A stretch of DNA of 64,000 bases from positions 3,844,001-3,908,000 of the forward strand of contig NZ_CP041244.1 of the NCBI RefSeq assembly GCF_006547145.1. Direction: 5' to 3'. The position numbers were made by a program, and so were the translations under genes. Position 1 is the first letter of the stretch. Each line of letters begins with the position of its first letter. Shown one piece after another: positions 24,185 to 33,540 of the stretch. The stretch comes from Actinomadura sp. WMMA1423. GTDB lineage: Bacteria > Actinomycetota > Actinomycetes > Streptosporangiales > Streptosporangiaceae. The notes beneath the pieces were generated by a model that worked only from the letters and a program-made list of their open reading frames with translations, was not told where the DNA came from and ran no database searches.

Positions 24185-25350
24185 TCGAGCGGGTCTTCCG
24201 GGAGGAGCACGGGCGCGCGGTGGCCGTGCTGGGCCGTGTGTTCGGGGACCTGGACGTGGCGGAGGAGGCCGTCCAGGAGGCGTTCGCCGAGGCGGTGCGC
24301 AGGTGGCCGAAGGAGGGGGTGCCGCCCAGTCCGGCGGGGTGGATCATCACGACGGCGCGGAACAAGGCGATCGACCGGTTGCGGCGGGAGGCCGCGCGGG
24401 CCGGGAAGTACGCGCAGGCCGTGCTGCTGAACGTGGTCGAGCCGGTCGAGGAGCCCCTCATGGACGACCGGTTGCGGCTCATCTTCACGTGCTGCCATCC
24501 GGCGCTGCGGATGGAGGCGCGGGTCGCGCTGACGCTGCGGCTGCTGGGCGGGTTGTCGACGGCGGAGATCGCGCGGGCCTTCCTGGTGCCGGAGAAGACG
24601 ATGGCGCAGCGGCTCGTGCGGGCCAAGGCGAAGATCCGGGACGCCGGGATTCCCTACCGGGTGCCGGAACTGCCCGAACTGCCCGAACGACTCTCCGGGG
24701 TTCTCGCCGTGGTGTACCTGGTGTTCAACCAGGGTTATGGCGGGCGCGAGGAGTTGGGGGGCGAGGCGATCAGGCTGGGGCGGGTGCTGCGGGAGCTGAT
24801 GCCGGACGAGCCCGAGGTGCTGGGACTGCTGGCGCTGATGCTGCTCGTCGAGTCCCGCAGGGCCGCCCGGCGGCGGGACGGGGAGCTGGTGCTGCTCGGC
24901 GAGCAGGATCGCGGGCTCTGGGATCGGGGGCTCGTGCATGAGGGGCAGGCGCTCGTCCGGAAGTGCCTGGGGATCGGGAGGCCCGGGCCCTACCAGATCC
25001 AGGCGGCCATCAACGCGGTGCACAGCGATGCCGGGCGGGTCGAGGACACCCGGTGGGATCAGGTTCTCCAGTTGTACGACCAGTTGATGGTCGTGGCGCC
25101 GAGTCCGGTGGTGGCGCTCAACCGGGCCGTGGCGGTGGGCGAGGTGCGGGGGGCCGGGGCCGCGCTGGAGTTGGTGGAGGGGCTCGACCTCGGCCGGTAC
25201 TACCTGTTCCATGCGGTTCGCGCCGATCTGCTGCGGCGGCTGGGACGGGACGTGGAGGCCGCCGCGGCCTATGACGAGGCCCTCGAACGTACCGAGGACG
25301 AGGCCGAGAAGGCGTTCCTCAGGAGACGGCGGGTCGCGGTCGCCGGTTGA
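24181..25350 (+). CDS. ECF42-type RNA polymerase sigma factor with DUF6596/TPR-like C-terminus
   Basis: A 389-residue ECF factor, GTG start overlapping the YCII stop. Region 2 (about 5-75) has FGDLDVAEEAVQEAFAEAVRRW and the NKAIDRLRRE segment; region 4 (about 105-165) has LTLRLLGGLSTAEIARAFLVPEKTMAQRLVRAKAKIR. A 220-residue extension follows, with YLVFNQGYGG (DUF6596) and TPR-like helices to the end; in this group the extension replaces a separate anti-sigma. The module is duplicated in this window (29621-31236). It overlaps the convergent EamA gene by 32 nt at the 3' ends. Coding-strand G-richness is notably high in this gene and its partner. Confidence 0.9.
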   Translation: MIERVFREEHGRAVAVLGRVFGDLDVAEEAVQEAFAEAVRRWPKEGVPPSPAGWIITTARNKAIDRLRREAARAGKYAQAVLLNVVEPVEEPLMDDRLRLIFTCCHPALRMEARVALTLRLLGGLSTAEIARAFLVPEKTMAQRLVRAKAKIRDAGIPYRVPELPELPERLSGVLAVVYLVFNQGYGGREELGGEAIRLGRVLRELMPDEPEVLGLLALMLLVESRRAARRRDGELVLLGEQDRGLWDRGLVHEGQALVRKCLGIGRPGPYQIQAAINAVHSDAGRVEDTRWDQVLQLYDQLMVVAPSPVVALNRAVAVGEVRGAGAALELVEGLDLGRYYLFHAVRADLLRRLGRDVEAAAAYDEALERTEDEAEKAFLRRRRVAVAG

Positions 25351-26224
25351 GGGACTGGCCCGCGACCAGAGCTCCCAGGGCGATGGTGAAGCCGACGACC
25401 TGCCACGGCGTGAGGGTCTGGCCGAGGATCAGGAGGCCCGCCAGGGTGGCGACCATCGGGTTCGTGAGGCCGAGGAGGGAGACGGAGGTCGGGGGCAGGC
25501 GGTCGATGCCGCGGAACCACAGGGCGTAGGCGATCGCGGTGCCGACGATGCCGAGGTAGGCGAAGCCCAGGGCGTTCTCACCGGTCAGCGAGGACGGGGC
25601 GCCCTCCACCGCGAGGGTGAGCGGCAGGAGGACGAGGCCGCCGACCGTGAGCTGCCATCCGGTCATGACCAGCGGCGATTCGGGACGTCCCCACTTCTTG
25701 GCCAGGATGATCGCGGTGGCCATGAGCGAGGTCGCGGTGAGCATGGCGGCGATGCCGAGCGGGTCGAGGCGGGCGTCGGCGCTCAGGGTCAGCAGCGCGA
25801 CGCCTCCGGTGCCGGCGAGGGCGGAGTACAGGACGGCGCGGGCCGGGCGGATCCGCAGGACGCCGAGCGACAGCAGGGCCACGACCAGGGGCTGGACGGA
25901 TCCGATCGTCGCGGCGACGCCGCCGGGGAGCCGGTAGGCGGCGAAGAAGATCAGCGGGAAGAAGGCGCCGAAGTTCAGCAGGCCGAGGACGATCGACTTC
26001 CACCACCAGTCGCCGCGCGGTAGGCGGCGGGTGGCGGCGAGCAGCACGAGGCCGGCGGGCAGGGCGCGCATGGTGGCGGCGAGCATCGGACGGCCGTCGG
26101 GCAGCAGGGTGGTGGTGACGACGTAGGTGGTGCCCCAGCTCGCGGGTGCGAAGGCGGCCAGGGCGAGGTCGGTGGCGTAGCGGGTGCGGAGGGCCGGGGC
26201 GGCGAGCGCTGTCGTCTGAGTCAC
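25319..26224 (-). CDS. EamA/DMT superfamily transporter
   Basis: A 301-residue drug/metabolite transporter with ten predicted helices in two EamA repeats (first about 20-140, second about 155-290). Typical sequences include PASWGTTYVVTT, the LPAGLVLLAATRRLP segment and WFRGIDRLPPTSVSLLGLTNPMVATLAGLLILGQTLTPWQ near the end. Substrate unknown. The GTG start at 26224 has no ribosome site; an 8-bp inverted repeat (26225-26251) abuts the start, suggesting regulation at this point. Confidence 0.87.
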   Translation of the reverse strand: MTQTTALAAPALRTRYATDLALAAFAPASWGTTYVVTTTLLPDGRPMLAATMRALPAGLVLLAATRRLPRGDWWWKSIVLGLLNFGAFFPLIFFAAYRLPGGVAATIGSVQPLVVALLSLGVLRIRPARAVLYSALAGTGGVALLTLSADARLDPLGIAAMLTATSLMATAIILAKKWGRPESPLVMTGWQLTVGGLVLLPLTLAVEGAPSSLTGENALGFAYLGIVGTAIAYALWFRGIDRLPPTSVSLLGLTNPMVATLAGLLILGQTLTPWQVVGFTIALGALVAGQSLNRRPRPAVS

Positions 26225-26251
26225 CTCAACGTCAAGTCTATGAACGTTGAG
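26225..26251. promoter_or_regulatory. inverted repeat abutting the EamA start
   Basis: CTCAACGT (26225-26232) and ACGTTGAG (26244-26251) are perfect 8-bp arms with an 11-nt spacer. It lies between rlmB and the EamA start; no U-tract follows it, so an operator is more likely than a terminator. Confidence 0.5.
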
Positions 26252-26264
26252 ATTATTTCCGATC

Positions 26265-27179
26265 TCAGGCGCGGAGGCGGCTGATCTCGTACAGCGCGAT
26301 GCCCGCGGCCACTCCGGCGTTGAGCGACTCGGCCTTGCCCGGCATCGGGATCGTCACGAGCATGTCGCAGGTCTCGGCGACGAGGCGGCCGAGGCCCTTG
26401 CCCTCCGAGCCCACGACCAGCACGAACGGCCCGGTGGCGAGCTCCAGGTCGGCGACGGTCATGCCGCCGCCCGCGTCGAGCCCGGCGACGAAGCAGCCCG
26501 CCTTCTGGTAGGCCTTGAGCTGGCGGGACAGGTTGGTGGCCTGCGCGACCGGGACGTTCGCGAGGGTGCCGGCCGACGACTTCCAGGCACCGGCCGTGAC
26601 CCCCGCCGCGCGCCGCTCGGGGACGACCACGCCGGTCGCGCCGAACGCGGACGCGGACCGGACGATCGCGCCGAGGTTGCGCGGGTCGGTGATGCCGTCC
26701 ACCGCGACGATCAGCGGCGCCGTGCCCTTGAGCAGGTCGTCGGGGTGCGCGTACCGGTAGGGCTTGACCTGGAGCGCGATGCCCTGGTGGACGGCGCCGT
26801 CGGTCAGCCGGTCGAGCTCGTTCTTGCCGGTCTCCAGCAGCGGGATGCGGCGGTCGGCGGCGAGCTGGATCGACTCGCGCACGCGCTCGTCGGTGTCGGA
26901 CATGACGTACAGGGCGGTGCCGGGGACGCCCGCGCGCAGCGCCTCGACGACCGGGTTGCGGCCCGTGACCAGCTCGGGCACCTCACCGGTCGCGCGCCGC
27001 GCGCCGGCCGGACGCCCCGAGGGGCGGGTCTCCGCCGGGCCCTGGGCGCGCCCGCCCGGACCCAGCGTCGGGGTGCCGGTGCGCTTGGAGTTCTTCGCGG
27101 CGCGGGCCTTCTGGCGCTTGCCGTGCCAGTGCCGGTCCTGCGCCTTGGGAGTCGGTCCCTTGCCCTTTTGCTTGGCCAT
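26265..27179 (-). CDS. rlmB: 23S rRNA (guanosine-2251-2'-O)-methyltransferase RlmB
   Basis: A 304-residue SpoU-class methyltransferase. The N-terminal 70 residues are a basic extension ([16 protein letters not shown]), then a substrate-binding domain ([19 protein letters not shown]) and the trefoil-knot SPOUT domain with [25 protein letters not shown] and [21 protein letters not shown]. It 2'-O-methylates G2251 in the peptidyl-transferase P-loop of 23S rRNA. It follows cysS by 127 nt on the same strand; cysS-rlmB adjacency is conserved in actinobacteria. Confidence 0.92.
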   Translation of the reverse strand: MAKQKGKGPTPKAQDRHWHGKRQKARAAKNSKRTGTPTLGPGGRAQGPAETRPSGRPAGARRATGEVPELVTGRNPVVEALRAGVPGTALYVMSDTDERVRESIQLAADRRIPLLETGKNELDRLTDGAVHQGIALQVKPYRYAHPDDLLKGTAPLIVAVDGITDPRNLGAIVRSASAFGATGVVVPERRAAGVTAGAWKSSAGTLANVPVAQATNLSRQLKAYQKAGCFVAGLDAGGGMTVADLELATGPFVLVVGSEGKGLGRLVAETCDMLVTIPMPGKAESLNAGVAAGIALYEISRLRA

Positions 27180-27306
27180 TGTCGGTTACGCCCCTCGCGA
27201 CGATTGCGTGCTCGCCCCGGCCGGGCGGCTCAAGATCTCAGCGGACGGCGACGAAACCCCCGCGAACGCTCGATTCTATCCGCCGCGCGGCGTGCGCCAC
27301 GCACGG

Positions 27307-28701
27307 TCAGCCGCGCTTGAGCTCCCAGCGGGGGCCCTGCGGGGTGTCCTCGACGACGATGCCGGCCTCCGAGAGGCTGTCGCGGATGGCGTCGGCGGCC
27401 GCGTAGTCCTTGCGTCCGCGGGCCGCTTGCCGCTGCTCCAGCGCCACCTTGACCAGGGCGTCGACCACGGGGCGCAGGTCGTCCTCGCCTGAGGCCCGCC
27501 ACTGCGGCGACAGCGGGTCGAGGCCGAGGACGCCTGCCATCGCCCGGACGGCCGCCAGGTGCTGCTTCACCGCGTCGCGGTCGGCGGACGCCAGGGCGCT
27601 GTTGCCCTCCCGGACGGTCTCGTGCAGCACCGCCAGCGCCTGCGGGACGCCCAGGTCGTCGTCCATCGCCGAGGCGAACGCGGACGGAACGGAGGACGGC
27701 GAACCGGCCCCCACGAGCTCCGAGGCCCGCGTCACGAACCCCTCGATCCGCTGGTAGGCGGACACGGCCTCGGCCAGGGCGGCGTCGGTGTAGTCCATCA
27801 GCGAGCGGTACTGCGCCGAGGCGAGGTAGTAGCGCACCTCGACCGGGCGGGCCTTGCCCAGCAGGTCGGGCAGCAGCACCACGTTGCCGACGGACTTGCT
27901 CATCTTCTCGCCGTCCACGGTGAGGAGGCCGTTGTGCAGCCAGTAGCGCGCGAAGCCGTCGCCGGCGGCGCGGGACTGGGCGATCTCGTTCTCGTGGTGC
28001 GGGAAGATCAGGTCGACGCCGCCGCCGTGGATGTCGAACGCCGGGCCGAGGTAGCGGGTCGCCATCGCCGAGCACTCCAGGTGCCAGCCGGGGCGCCCGT
28101 CGCCCCACGGCGTCTCCCAGGACGGCTCCCCGGGCTTCGCGCCCTTCCAGAGCGCGAAGTCGCGCGGGTCGCGCTTGAGCTCCTCGTTGGGGGTGTCGCC
28201 GGCGGAGCGCATGTTCTCCAGCCGCTGGTTCGACAGCGCGCCGTACTCGTCGGCCCAGGACTTGACGTCGAAGTACACGTCGCCGCCCGCCGCGTACGCG
28301 TGGCCGTTGTCGATCAGCCGGCGCATCAGCACGATCATCTCCGGGACGTGCCCGGTGGCGCGCGGCTCGATCGTCGGGGGCAGGCAGCCGAGCAGGTCGT
28401 AACCCTGGTTGAACGTGCGCTGGTTGCCCTCGGCGACCGCGAACCACGGCACGCCCTGCTCCGCCGCCACCGCGATGATCTTGTCGTCGACGTCGGTGAC
28501 GTTGCGCGCGAACGTCACCTCGTAGCCGGACGCCCGCAGCCAGCGCAGCAGGACGTCGTAGATGACGCCCGAGCGCAGGTGCCCGATGTGCGGGGCCGCC
28601 TGCGGAGTCGCGCCGCACACGTACATCCCCACGCGGCCCTCTTCCAGGGGCTCGAACGTGCGGACGCTACGGGTTCCGGTGTCGTAAAGGCGCAGGCTCA
28701 C
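27307..28701 (-). CDS. cysS: cysteine--tRNA ligase
   Basis: A 464-residue class Ia synthetase that charges tRNA-Cys. HIGH is present as PHIGH ([11 protein letters not shown], about 36-39) after the zinc-ligand CGA motif, KMSKS as KMSKS at about 266-270 ([10 protein letters not shown]), and the other zinc ligands as ECSAM and HHENE. The C-terminal DALR-type domain ends at ELKRG. GTG 28701 has no Shine-Dalgarno sequence; a -10-like TAACCT lies at 28713-28708, 6 nt before the start codon, so the mRNA is probably leaderless. It forms a conserved group with ispF and carD, separated here by about 6 kb. Confidence 0.93.
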   Translation of the reverse strand: MSLRLYDTGTRSVRTFEPLEEGRVGMYVCGATPQAAPHIGHLRSGVIYDVLLRWLRASGYEVTFARNVTDVDDKIIAVAAEQGVPWFAVAEGNQRTFNQGYDLLGCLPPTIEPRATGHVPEMIVLMRRLIDNGHAYAAGGDVYFDVKSWADEYGALSNQRLENMRSAGDTPNEELKRDPRDFALWKGAKPGEPSWETPWGDGRPGWHLECSAMATRYLGPAFDIHGGGVDLIFPHHENEIAQSRAAGDGFARYWLHNGLLTVDGEKMSKSVGNVVLLPDLLGKARPVEVRYYLASAQYRSLMDYTDAALAEAVSAYQRIEGFVTRASELVGAGSPSSVPSAFASAMDDDLGVPQALAVLHETVREGNSALASADRDAVKQHLAAVRAMAGVLGLDPLSPQWRASGEDDLRPVVDALVKVALEQRQAARGRKDYAAADAIRDSLSEAGIVVEDTPQGPRWELKRG

Positions 28702-28743
28702 GGGTTCAGGTTATTGGATCCGCGTCCGGCTACGTGGCGCATC

Positions 28744-28761
28744 GCACAGGCCGCCCTGTGC
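28744..28761 (-). terminator. hairpin after the alpha/beta hydrolase gene
   Basis: Seven-bp stem GCACAGG/CCTGTGC with a CCGC loop, 25 nt past the hydrolase stop on the minus strand and 40 nt ahead of cysS. No U-tract follows; a weak terminator is the simplest reading. Confidence 0.45.
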
Positions 28762-28785
28762 CATCGGGTCACGCCGCCGCCCCGT

Positions 28786-29634
28786 TCACCGGAACGCCTC
28801 TTCCAGCCGGGCCGCGAACTCGGCGGCGTGCGGGCCGAAGCCTCCGTGGTCGCCGGGGTAGATCTCGGCGGACGTCCCGAGCGCCTCGGCCAGCACGAGC
28901 GCGGCCCGGTGCGGGGGCTCGCCGGCGGACTCCGCCCCCGCCGCCGGGACGATCCGGACCGGCGACCCGCGCAGCGCCTCCACGTCGGGCGCGTACCGCC
29001 CGAAGCCCGGCACCTCGTAGCCGACGAAGAAGTCGGTGTTCCTCTCGAAGCGGGCGAACATCTCCAGCATCTCCGGGCTCGGCGGCTCCCGCTCCTCGAC
29101 GCCCTGCTCCGCTCCGGCCTCCTCCCCGTCCTCGGACGCCTCGCCGCCGCCCATGCCCATCGCGGCGCCGAACGTCCCCATCGCGGGGCCTGCGCCGCCT
29201 TCCCGGTAGGCGGCTTCCACGTCCGCGAGAACGGCCTCCCAGTGCTCCGCGTCCGGCAGCATCGTCAGAAGCGGCGGCTCGTGGGCGACCAGTGCCCGCA
29301 CCTGCTCGGGATGCCCCGCGGCCAGATCCAGCCCGATCACCGCGCCCGAACTGTTGCCGAACACCACGGCCGGGCCGTCCCCGACCTCGGCGAGCAGCCG
29401 GGCGGCGTCGTCCGCGTGCACCTCGACGCGCTGCGGCTCCGGCGGCCCGTCGAGCGGGCTGCGCGAGTTGCCGCGGCGGTCGTACGCCACGACCGTGTAC
29501 CGCTCGGCCAGCGCTCCGGCGAGCCCGGCGTAGCCCGCCGCGTCGTAGATACCGCCGCAGATCAGCAGCAGCACGGGCCCGGAGCCGCGCACCTCGTAGT
29601 GCAGGGTCGCGCCGGGGACGTCAAGCTTTCCCAT
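28786..29634 (-). CDS. alpha/beta hydrolase
   Basis: A 282-residue alpha/beta-hydrolase-fold protein. Nucleophile elbow reads FGNSSGAVIGLDLA (Ser about 97); the GxG oxyanion region is LLICGGIYDAAGY, and a late Asp/His pair is suggested by YPGDHGGFGPHAAE. Substrate unknown. Its start overlaps the end of the upstream sigma-factor gene by 14 nt, so it is the third gene of a YCII-ECF-hydrolase operon and probably the effector regulated with it. Confidence 0.85.
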   Translation of the reverse strand: MGKLDVPGATLHYEVRGSGPVLLLICGGIYDAAGYAGLAGALAERYTVVAYDRRGNSRSPLDGPPEPQRVEVHADDAARLLAEVGDGPAVVFGNSSGAVIGLDLAAGHPEQVRALVAHEPPLLTMLPDAEHWEAVLADVEAAYREGGAGPAMGTFGAAMGMGGGEASEDGEEAGAEQGVEEREPPSPEMLEMFARFERNTDFFVGYEVPGFGRYAPDVEALRGSPVRIVPAAGAESAGEPPHRAALVLAEALGTSAEIYPGDHGGFGPHAAEFAARLEEAFR

Positions 29635-30874
29635 CAGGGACTCCTTCGTTGAGCCGGGCGGCGCGCTCCTCCAGGTAGCGCCGCTCGGGCAGGCTCGTGG
29701 TGGCGCGGGCGGCGTCCCGGTACGCCTCCCGCGCGGCCGGCGCGTCGCCGGCCATCTCCAGCAGGTGGGCCCGGACGGCCGCGAGCCGGTGGTGCTCCGC
29801 CAGGCGGGCGTCGCCGTCCAGGGTGCGCAGCAGGTCCAGGCCGGCGGACGGCCCGTCCACCATGGCCAGCGCGACGGCCTCGTTCAGCGTGACCACCGGG
29901 TTCGGCGCCAGGTGGCCGAGCAGCCGGTACAGCGCGAGGATCTGCGGCCAGTCGGTGTCCTGCGGCCGGGCGGCCTCGGCGTGGACGGCGGCGATCGCTG
30001 CCTGCACCTGGTAAGGGCCGGGCGGCGACCAGGTGAGCGCGTCGGTGATCAGGGCGGTCCCCTCCCGGATCGCCTCGGCGTTCCAGAGCGTCCGGTCCTG
30101 CTCGGTGAGCGGCACCAGCAGGCCGCCCTCCGCGGTGCGGGCCGCGCGGCGCGCGTCGGTGAGCAGCATCAGCGCGAGCAGCCCGGTCACCTCGCCGTCG
30201 CCGGGCAGCAGCCGGTGCAGCGCCCGCGCGAGCCTGACCGCCTCGGCGGTGAGGTCCGCGCGCTGCAGGTCGGGGCCGCTGGACGCGGTGTAGCCCTCGT
30301 TGAAGATCAGATACAGCACGTGCAGGACGGCCCGCAGCCGCTCGTCCCGCTCCTGCGGCGGGGGCGCCGCGAACCGCGCGCCCGCCGCCCTGATCTTCTG
30401 CTTTGCCCGGCTGACCCGCTGCGCCATCGTCGCCTCCGGGACGAGGAACGCGCGGGCGATCTGCGCCGTCGTCAGGCCGCCGACCGCCCGCAGCGTCAGC
30501 GCGACCTGCGAGGGCGGCGACAGCGCCGGATGGCAGCACAGGAACAGCAGCGTCAGCGTGTCGTCGCGGTCGGACGGGCGGTGTTCGTCCGGGCCCGGCT
30601 CGGCGGGCTCCTCCGCGAACACCGCGGCCTCGCGGTCGCGGCGGGCCCGCTCGCTGCGCCACTGGTCGGTGAGCCGCCGGGTCGCGACCGTCAGCAGCCA
30701 GCCGCGCGCATTCTCCGGCACGCCCTCCCCCGGCCACTGCACGGCGGCGGCGAGCAGGGCCTCCTGCACGGCGTCCTCGCACGCGTCGAAGGCGCCGTGC
30801 CGCCGTACGAGTGTGCCGAGGACCTGCGGCGCGAGGGTGCGCAGCAGGTCCTCGACGGCCGGGGGCGTCCTCAC
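29621..30874 (-). CDS. ECF42-type RNA polymerase sigma factor, second copy
   Basis: A 417-residue ECF factor with region 2 (ACEDAVQEALLAAAVQWP; NARGWLLTVATRRLTDQWRSE) and region 4 (LTLRAVGGLTTAQIARAFLVPEATMAQRVSRAKQKIR), then the DUF6596 motif YLIFNEGYTASSG and TPR-like helices to the end. Start is the GTG at 30874, which overlaps the upstream YCII stop (GTGA); longer in-frame reading beyond it is not translated. The layout is the same as the pair at 23837-25350, but the proteins are diverged, so these look like separate acquisitions or an old duplication. Confidence 0.9.
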   Translation of the reverse strand: MRTPPAVEDLLRTLAPQVLGTLVRRHGAFDACEDAVQEALLAAAVQWPGEGVPENARGWLLTVATRRLTDQWRSERARRDREAAVFAEEPAEPGPDEHRPSDRDDTLTLLFLCCHPALSPPSQVALTLRAVGGLTTAQIARAFLVPEATMAQRVSRAKQKIRAAGARFAAPPPQERDERLRAVLHVLYLIFNEGYTASSGPDLQRADLTAEAVRLARALHRLLPGDGEVTGLLALMLLTDARRAARTAEGGLLVPLTEQDRTLWNAEAIREGTALITDALTWSPPGPYQVQAAIAAVHAEAARPQDTDWPQILALYRLLGHLAPNPVVTLNEAVALAMVDGPSAGLDLLRTLDGDARLAEHHRLAAVRAHLLEMAGDAPAAREAYRDAARATTSLPERRYLEERAARLNEGVPDGKA

Positions 30875-31236
30875 ATCTCCGTCCCGGAGTCGTGCATGAC
30901 CGCCCTCACCTCCATGCGCCCGCCGAACCTGACGTCCGGCCAGCGCGAGGCGATCTCCACCGCCCGCTCCTGCGACTCGCAGTCGACGGCGACGTAGCCG
31001 GCGAAGTGCTCCTTGGCCTCCAGGAACGGGCCGTCGGTCACGACCGGCCGGCCGTCCACGCCGACGACGGTCTTGGTCAGCGACGGGTCGGCCAGCGCCT
31101 GCCCGCCGACCAGCTCGCCCGACTCGGACAGCTCCTTCATGATCGCGTCGACCTCGCCGAAAAGGGCGGTGCGCTCCTGCTCGGTCAGCTCCTCCACGAA
31201 GCCGGGGCGGTTGAAGATCAGCAGCATGTACTTCAC
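30871..31236 (-). CDS. YCII-related (DGPF) protein, second copy
   Basis: A 121-residue YCII protein with the exact DGPF motif (VVTDGPFLEAKEHFAGYVAVDC, about 66-80). It opens a three-gene operon: YCII, ECF42 sigma (overlap GTGA), alpha/beta hydrolase. Such partners are thought to assist or be regulated by the sigma factor; role unproven. RBS and start at 31236 are typical (GAGACGACC before ATG is weak). Confidence 0.88.
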   Translation of the reverse strand: MKYMLLIFNRPGFVEELTEQERTALFGEVDAIMKELSESGELVGGQALADPSLTKTVVGVDGRPVVTDGPFLEAKEHFAGYVAVDCESQERAVEIASRWPDVRFGGRMEVRAVMHDSGTEM

Positions 31237-31360
31237 GGTCGTCTCCTCGTCGTCGGGTCTCGCGGCGAGCCGCCGGCTCGCCGGACGGCCCCGCCCGCGG
31301 GCCCGTCACAGAAGGATCGGAGCCGCCGGCCGGTTCTCGACATCCCCCGCGAGAAGATCT

Positions 31361-32101
31361 TCAGAAATGTTCGGTCAGGCTCCTGACCTGGTGGCACAGG
31401 ACGCAGAACGCCAGCGCGTCCGGCATCTGGGAGGCCACCGCCGCGAGACCGGACCGGCCGGGGCGGGCGTGCACGGTCACCAGCCCGTCCCCGATCACCA
31501 CGTCCCGGACGGCGCTCCAGGGCAGCCGTTCGCCGTCCTTCCCGACTCCGTCCAGGTCCACACTGAACGGGCCGATCCGGACGGACTCCCCCGCCTTCAC
31601 CGCCGCCAGGTGGCGCGGGACGATCCGGGCGGTCACCTCCTGCGCGACGGCCATCCCGAGCCTCCGCACGTCGGGGATGCCGTCGTCGAGCCGCAGCACG
31701 GTCCCGTCGTGCGCGACGACGGTGAAGCGCCACCGGACGCGCCCGCCCGGGCCGCCGGGGATGCCGGCGACCGTCACCGAGACGAGCTCGTCCCACGCGT
31801 ACGCCCCGCCGCCCGGCCCCGTGACCGCTAACCCGCCGGTGTGCAGGACGGCGACGCGGGCCCGCAGGCGCGGCCGGTCGCGTCCCGCGAGCCATCCGGC
31901 GGCCGCCGCGTAGCCCATCGCCAGGAGCAGCGCCGGGACGCCGACCGGCCACACGCGGTCGTGCAGGTACACGATCGCCGCCGGGACCAGGGCCGCCGCG
32001 GCCAGGCACAGCAGCGCGAGCCACGCCCACGTGCGGCGGGCGGCGGACCGCCCGTCGAAGATCCGGACCGGTTCGCCGAGACGGTCCCCGGGAGGCGCCA
32101 C
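31361..32101 (-). CDS. DUF6585-like membrane protein, 5' end probably frameshifted
   Basis: About 246 residues from GTG 32101: LGEPVRIFDGR start, two transmembrane helices (about 23-45 and 48-68), then a PH-like beta-rich domain (AVLHTGGLAVTGPGGGAYAWDELVSVTV) and a C-terminal second beta unit. The true start is unclear. An ATG at 32159 has GGGAGG 5 nt before it and -10-like TATAAG at 32213-32208, but its frame (MASGRFVVVERARAAG) stops at 32109. Removing one G from the GGG near 32110 would join it to this frame. The frame is open upstream to 32236, but that lies before the promoter. Family assignment moderate. Confidence 0.6.
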   Translation of the reverse strand: MAPPGDRLGEPVRIFDGRSAARRTWAWLALLCLAAAALVPAAIVYLHDRVWPVGVPALLLAMGYAAAAGWLAGRDRPRLRARVAVLHTGGLAVTGPGGGAYAWDELVSVTVAGIPGGPGGRVRWRFTVVAHDGTVLRLDDGIPDVRRLGMAVAQEVTARIVPRHLAAVKAGESVRIGPFSVDLDGVGKDGERLPWSAVRDVVIGDGLVTVHARPGRSGLAAVASQMPDALAFCVLCHQVRSLTEHF

Positions 32102-32310
32102 GGCGGCCCTACCCGGCCGCGCGGGCCCGCTCGACCACCACGAACCTGCCGGACGCCATCGCCGCCTCCCTCTGCCCTTGTCCTCGCCAATACCGTACGT
32201 CTCCCCACTTATAGTGCGCAGCGTCACAGTGATCACTAAGAAGTTGCGGTTCGGCGGCGTCCAGGCTGGTTAACCTCGGCGGAGGACCCCTCCCTTCCGG
32301 AACGAGAGAC

Positions 32311-33420
32311 ATGCCGACTGATCCGACCCGGCCCTCCTACACGCGCGCGCAGCGGCTGCTGCTCACCGGCGCCGCCGGCCTCGTGGTCGCCGCGCTGGCG
32401 GGCGGCGCGTTCGCGCTGACCTACGACGTCCTGCGCGAGCTCGCCATCGCCGGCGGGGTGAGCCGCCGCTGGGCGCCGCTGTATCCCGCGATGGCCGACA
32501 CCCTCACCGCCGTGACGATCCTGTCGCTCGTCGTCGCCCGGGGCGCCCGCTGGTGGACGCGGCTGCCGCGCTGGACGCTGCTGCTCCTGCTCCTCGCCGG
32601 GGGCGCCGCGCTCTCCGTCCAGCACTCGGTCCGGGGGTTCGGCGCGCTGCCGGACGACGCGGTGCGCACGGGCGTCGCCGTCGCGCCGCACGCCATGCTC
32701 GTGATCGCCGTCTGGCTGTGGCTGACGATGGTCAAGCAGATCCGGACGGCGGCGCGGTCCGCCCGCCGCGACGAGGCGCCGGCCGAGACGCAGCGCGGCC
32801 ACGTCAAGGTCCTGGGGCCCGCGGCGCCCCCGCTCGCGCTGGAGGCGCCCGCCGGGCAGGACGGGGAGCCGTCGCCCGCCTTCTCGGACGGGCAGCCGGC
32901 GGAACGCGAGCCTGATCCGGTGCGCGAACCCGATCCTGAGCCGGTGCGCGACAGCGAGCCCGAACCGGAGCGGGAGCCGATCCTGCCCTTCAAGGACGAC
33001 GGGCGCGAGTGGCCCGCCGCGAAGGCCGGGCCCGCGCCGGAGGAGTTCGACCCCTTCGACTACGAGGAGAGCCTGTCGTCGGAGCCCGCGCCGCCGCTGG
33101 AACCGCTCCCGCAGCCGCGCCCGCCGCTCGACTCGGTGCCGGACCTGCTCCCGACGGACGTCGAGCTGGTCCGGGGCAAGGACGCCGTCGAGAGGCAGTC
33201 CCCGACCGCCTCGACGACCCGTCCCGACATCGTGCTGCCCGACACCGACGGGACGGACGAGGACGAGCACGACGACCCGCCCACCGACCGCGCCGAGGAC
33301 CCCGACGCCGGAGACCCCTCGGCGACGGACCCCGACCTGGGAGACCGCTCGACCAGGGGCGACTGGAACCCGCCGCCGTCGAGCAACTTCCGCAGCGGCC
33401 CCACCCCGCCCGCCGAATAG
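32311..33420 (+). CDS. DUF2637 domain membrane protein
   Basis: A 369-residue protein with four transmembrane helices in the first 145 residues, typical of DUF2637 (LLTGAAGLVVAALAGGAFALTYDVLRELAI, WAPLYPAMADTLTAVTILSL, and later). The rest is a hydrophilic Pro/Glu/Asp-rich tail, including the repeated EPDPVREPDPEPVRD segment (about 190-215). DUF2637 proteins are common on actinobacterial plasmids and integrative elements (spdB-like) as well as in chromosomes; the role is unknown. It is divergent from the DUF6585-like gene and may be part of the material inserted between cysS and ispF. Confidence 0.8.
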   Translation: MPTDPTRPSYTRAQRLLLTGAAGLVVAALAGGAFALTYDVLRELAIAGGVSRRWAPLYPAMADTLTAVTILSLVVARGARWWTRLPRWTLLLLLLAGGAALSVQHSVRGFGALPDDAVRTGVAVAPHAMLVIAVWLWLTMVKQIRTAARSARRDEAPAETQRGHVKVLGPAAPPLALEAPAGQDGEPSPAFSDGQPAEREPDPVREPDPEPVRDSEPEPEREPILPFKDDGREWPAAKAGPAPEEFDPFDYEESLSSEPAPPLEPLPQPRPPLDSVPDLLPTDVELVRGKDAVERQSPTASTTRPDIVLPDTDGTDEDEHDDPPTDRAEDPDAGDPSATDPDLGDRSTRGDWNPPPSSNFRSGPTPPAE

Positions 33421-33540
33421 GGACGGGCGGAGGCCGGTTCCGGAGGCCGCCGCCCTGATCTGGAAAGCCGCCTTTCCTCTGCCGCGGGCTGATCTGGCCG
33501 CCCCGGATGAAAGGCAGGCGGCTGGGGAAGATATGACGCC

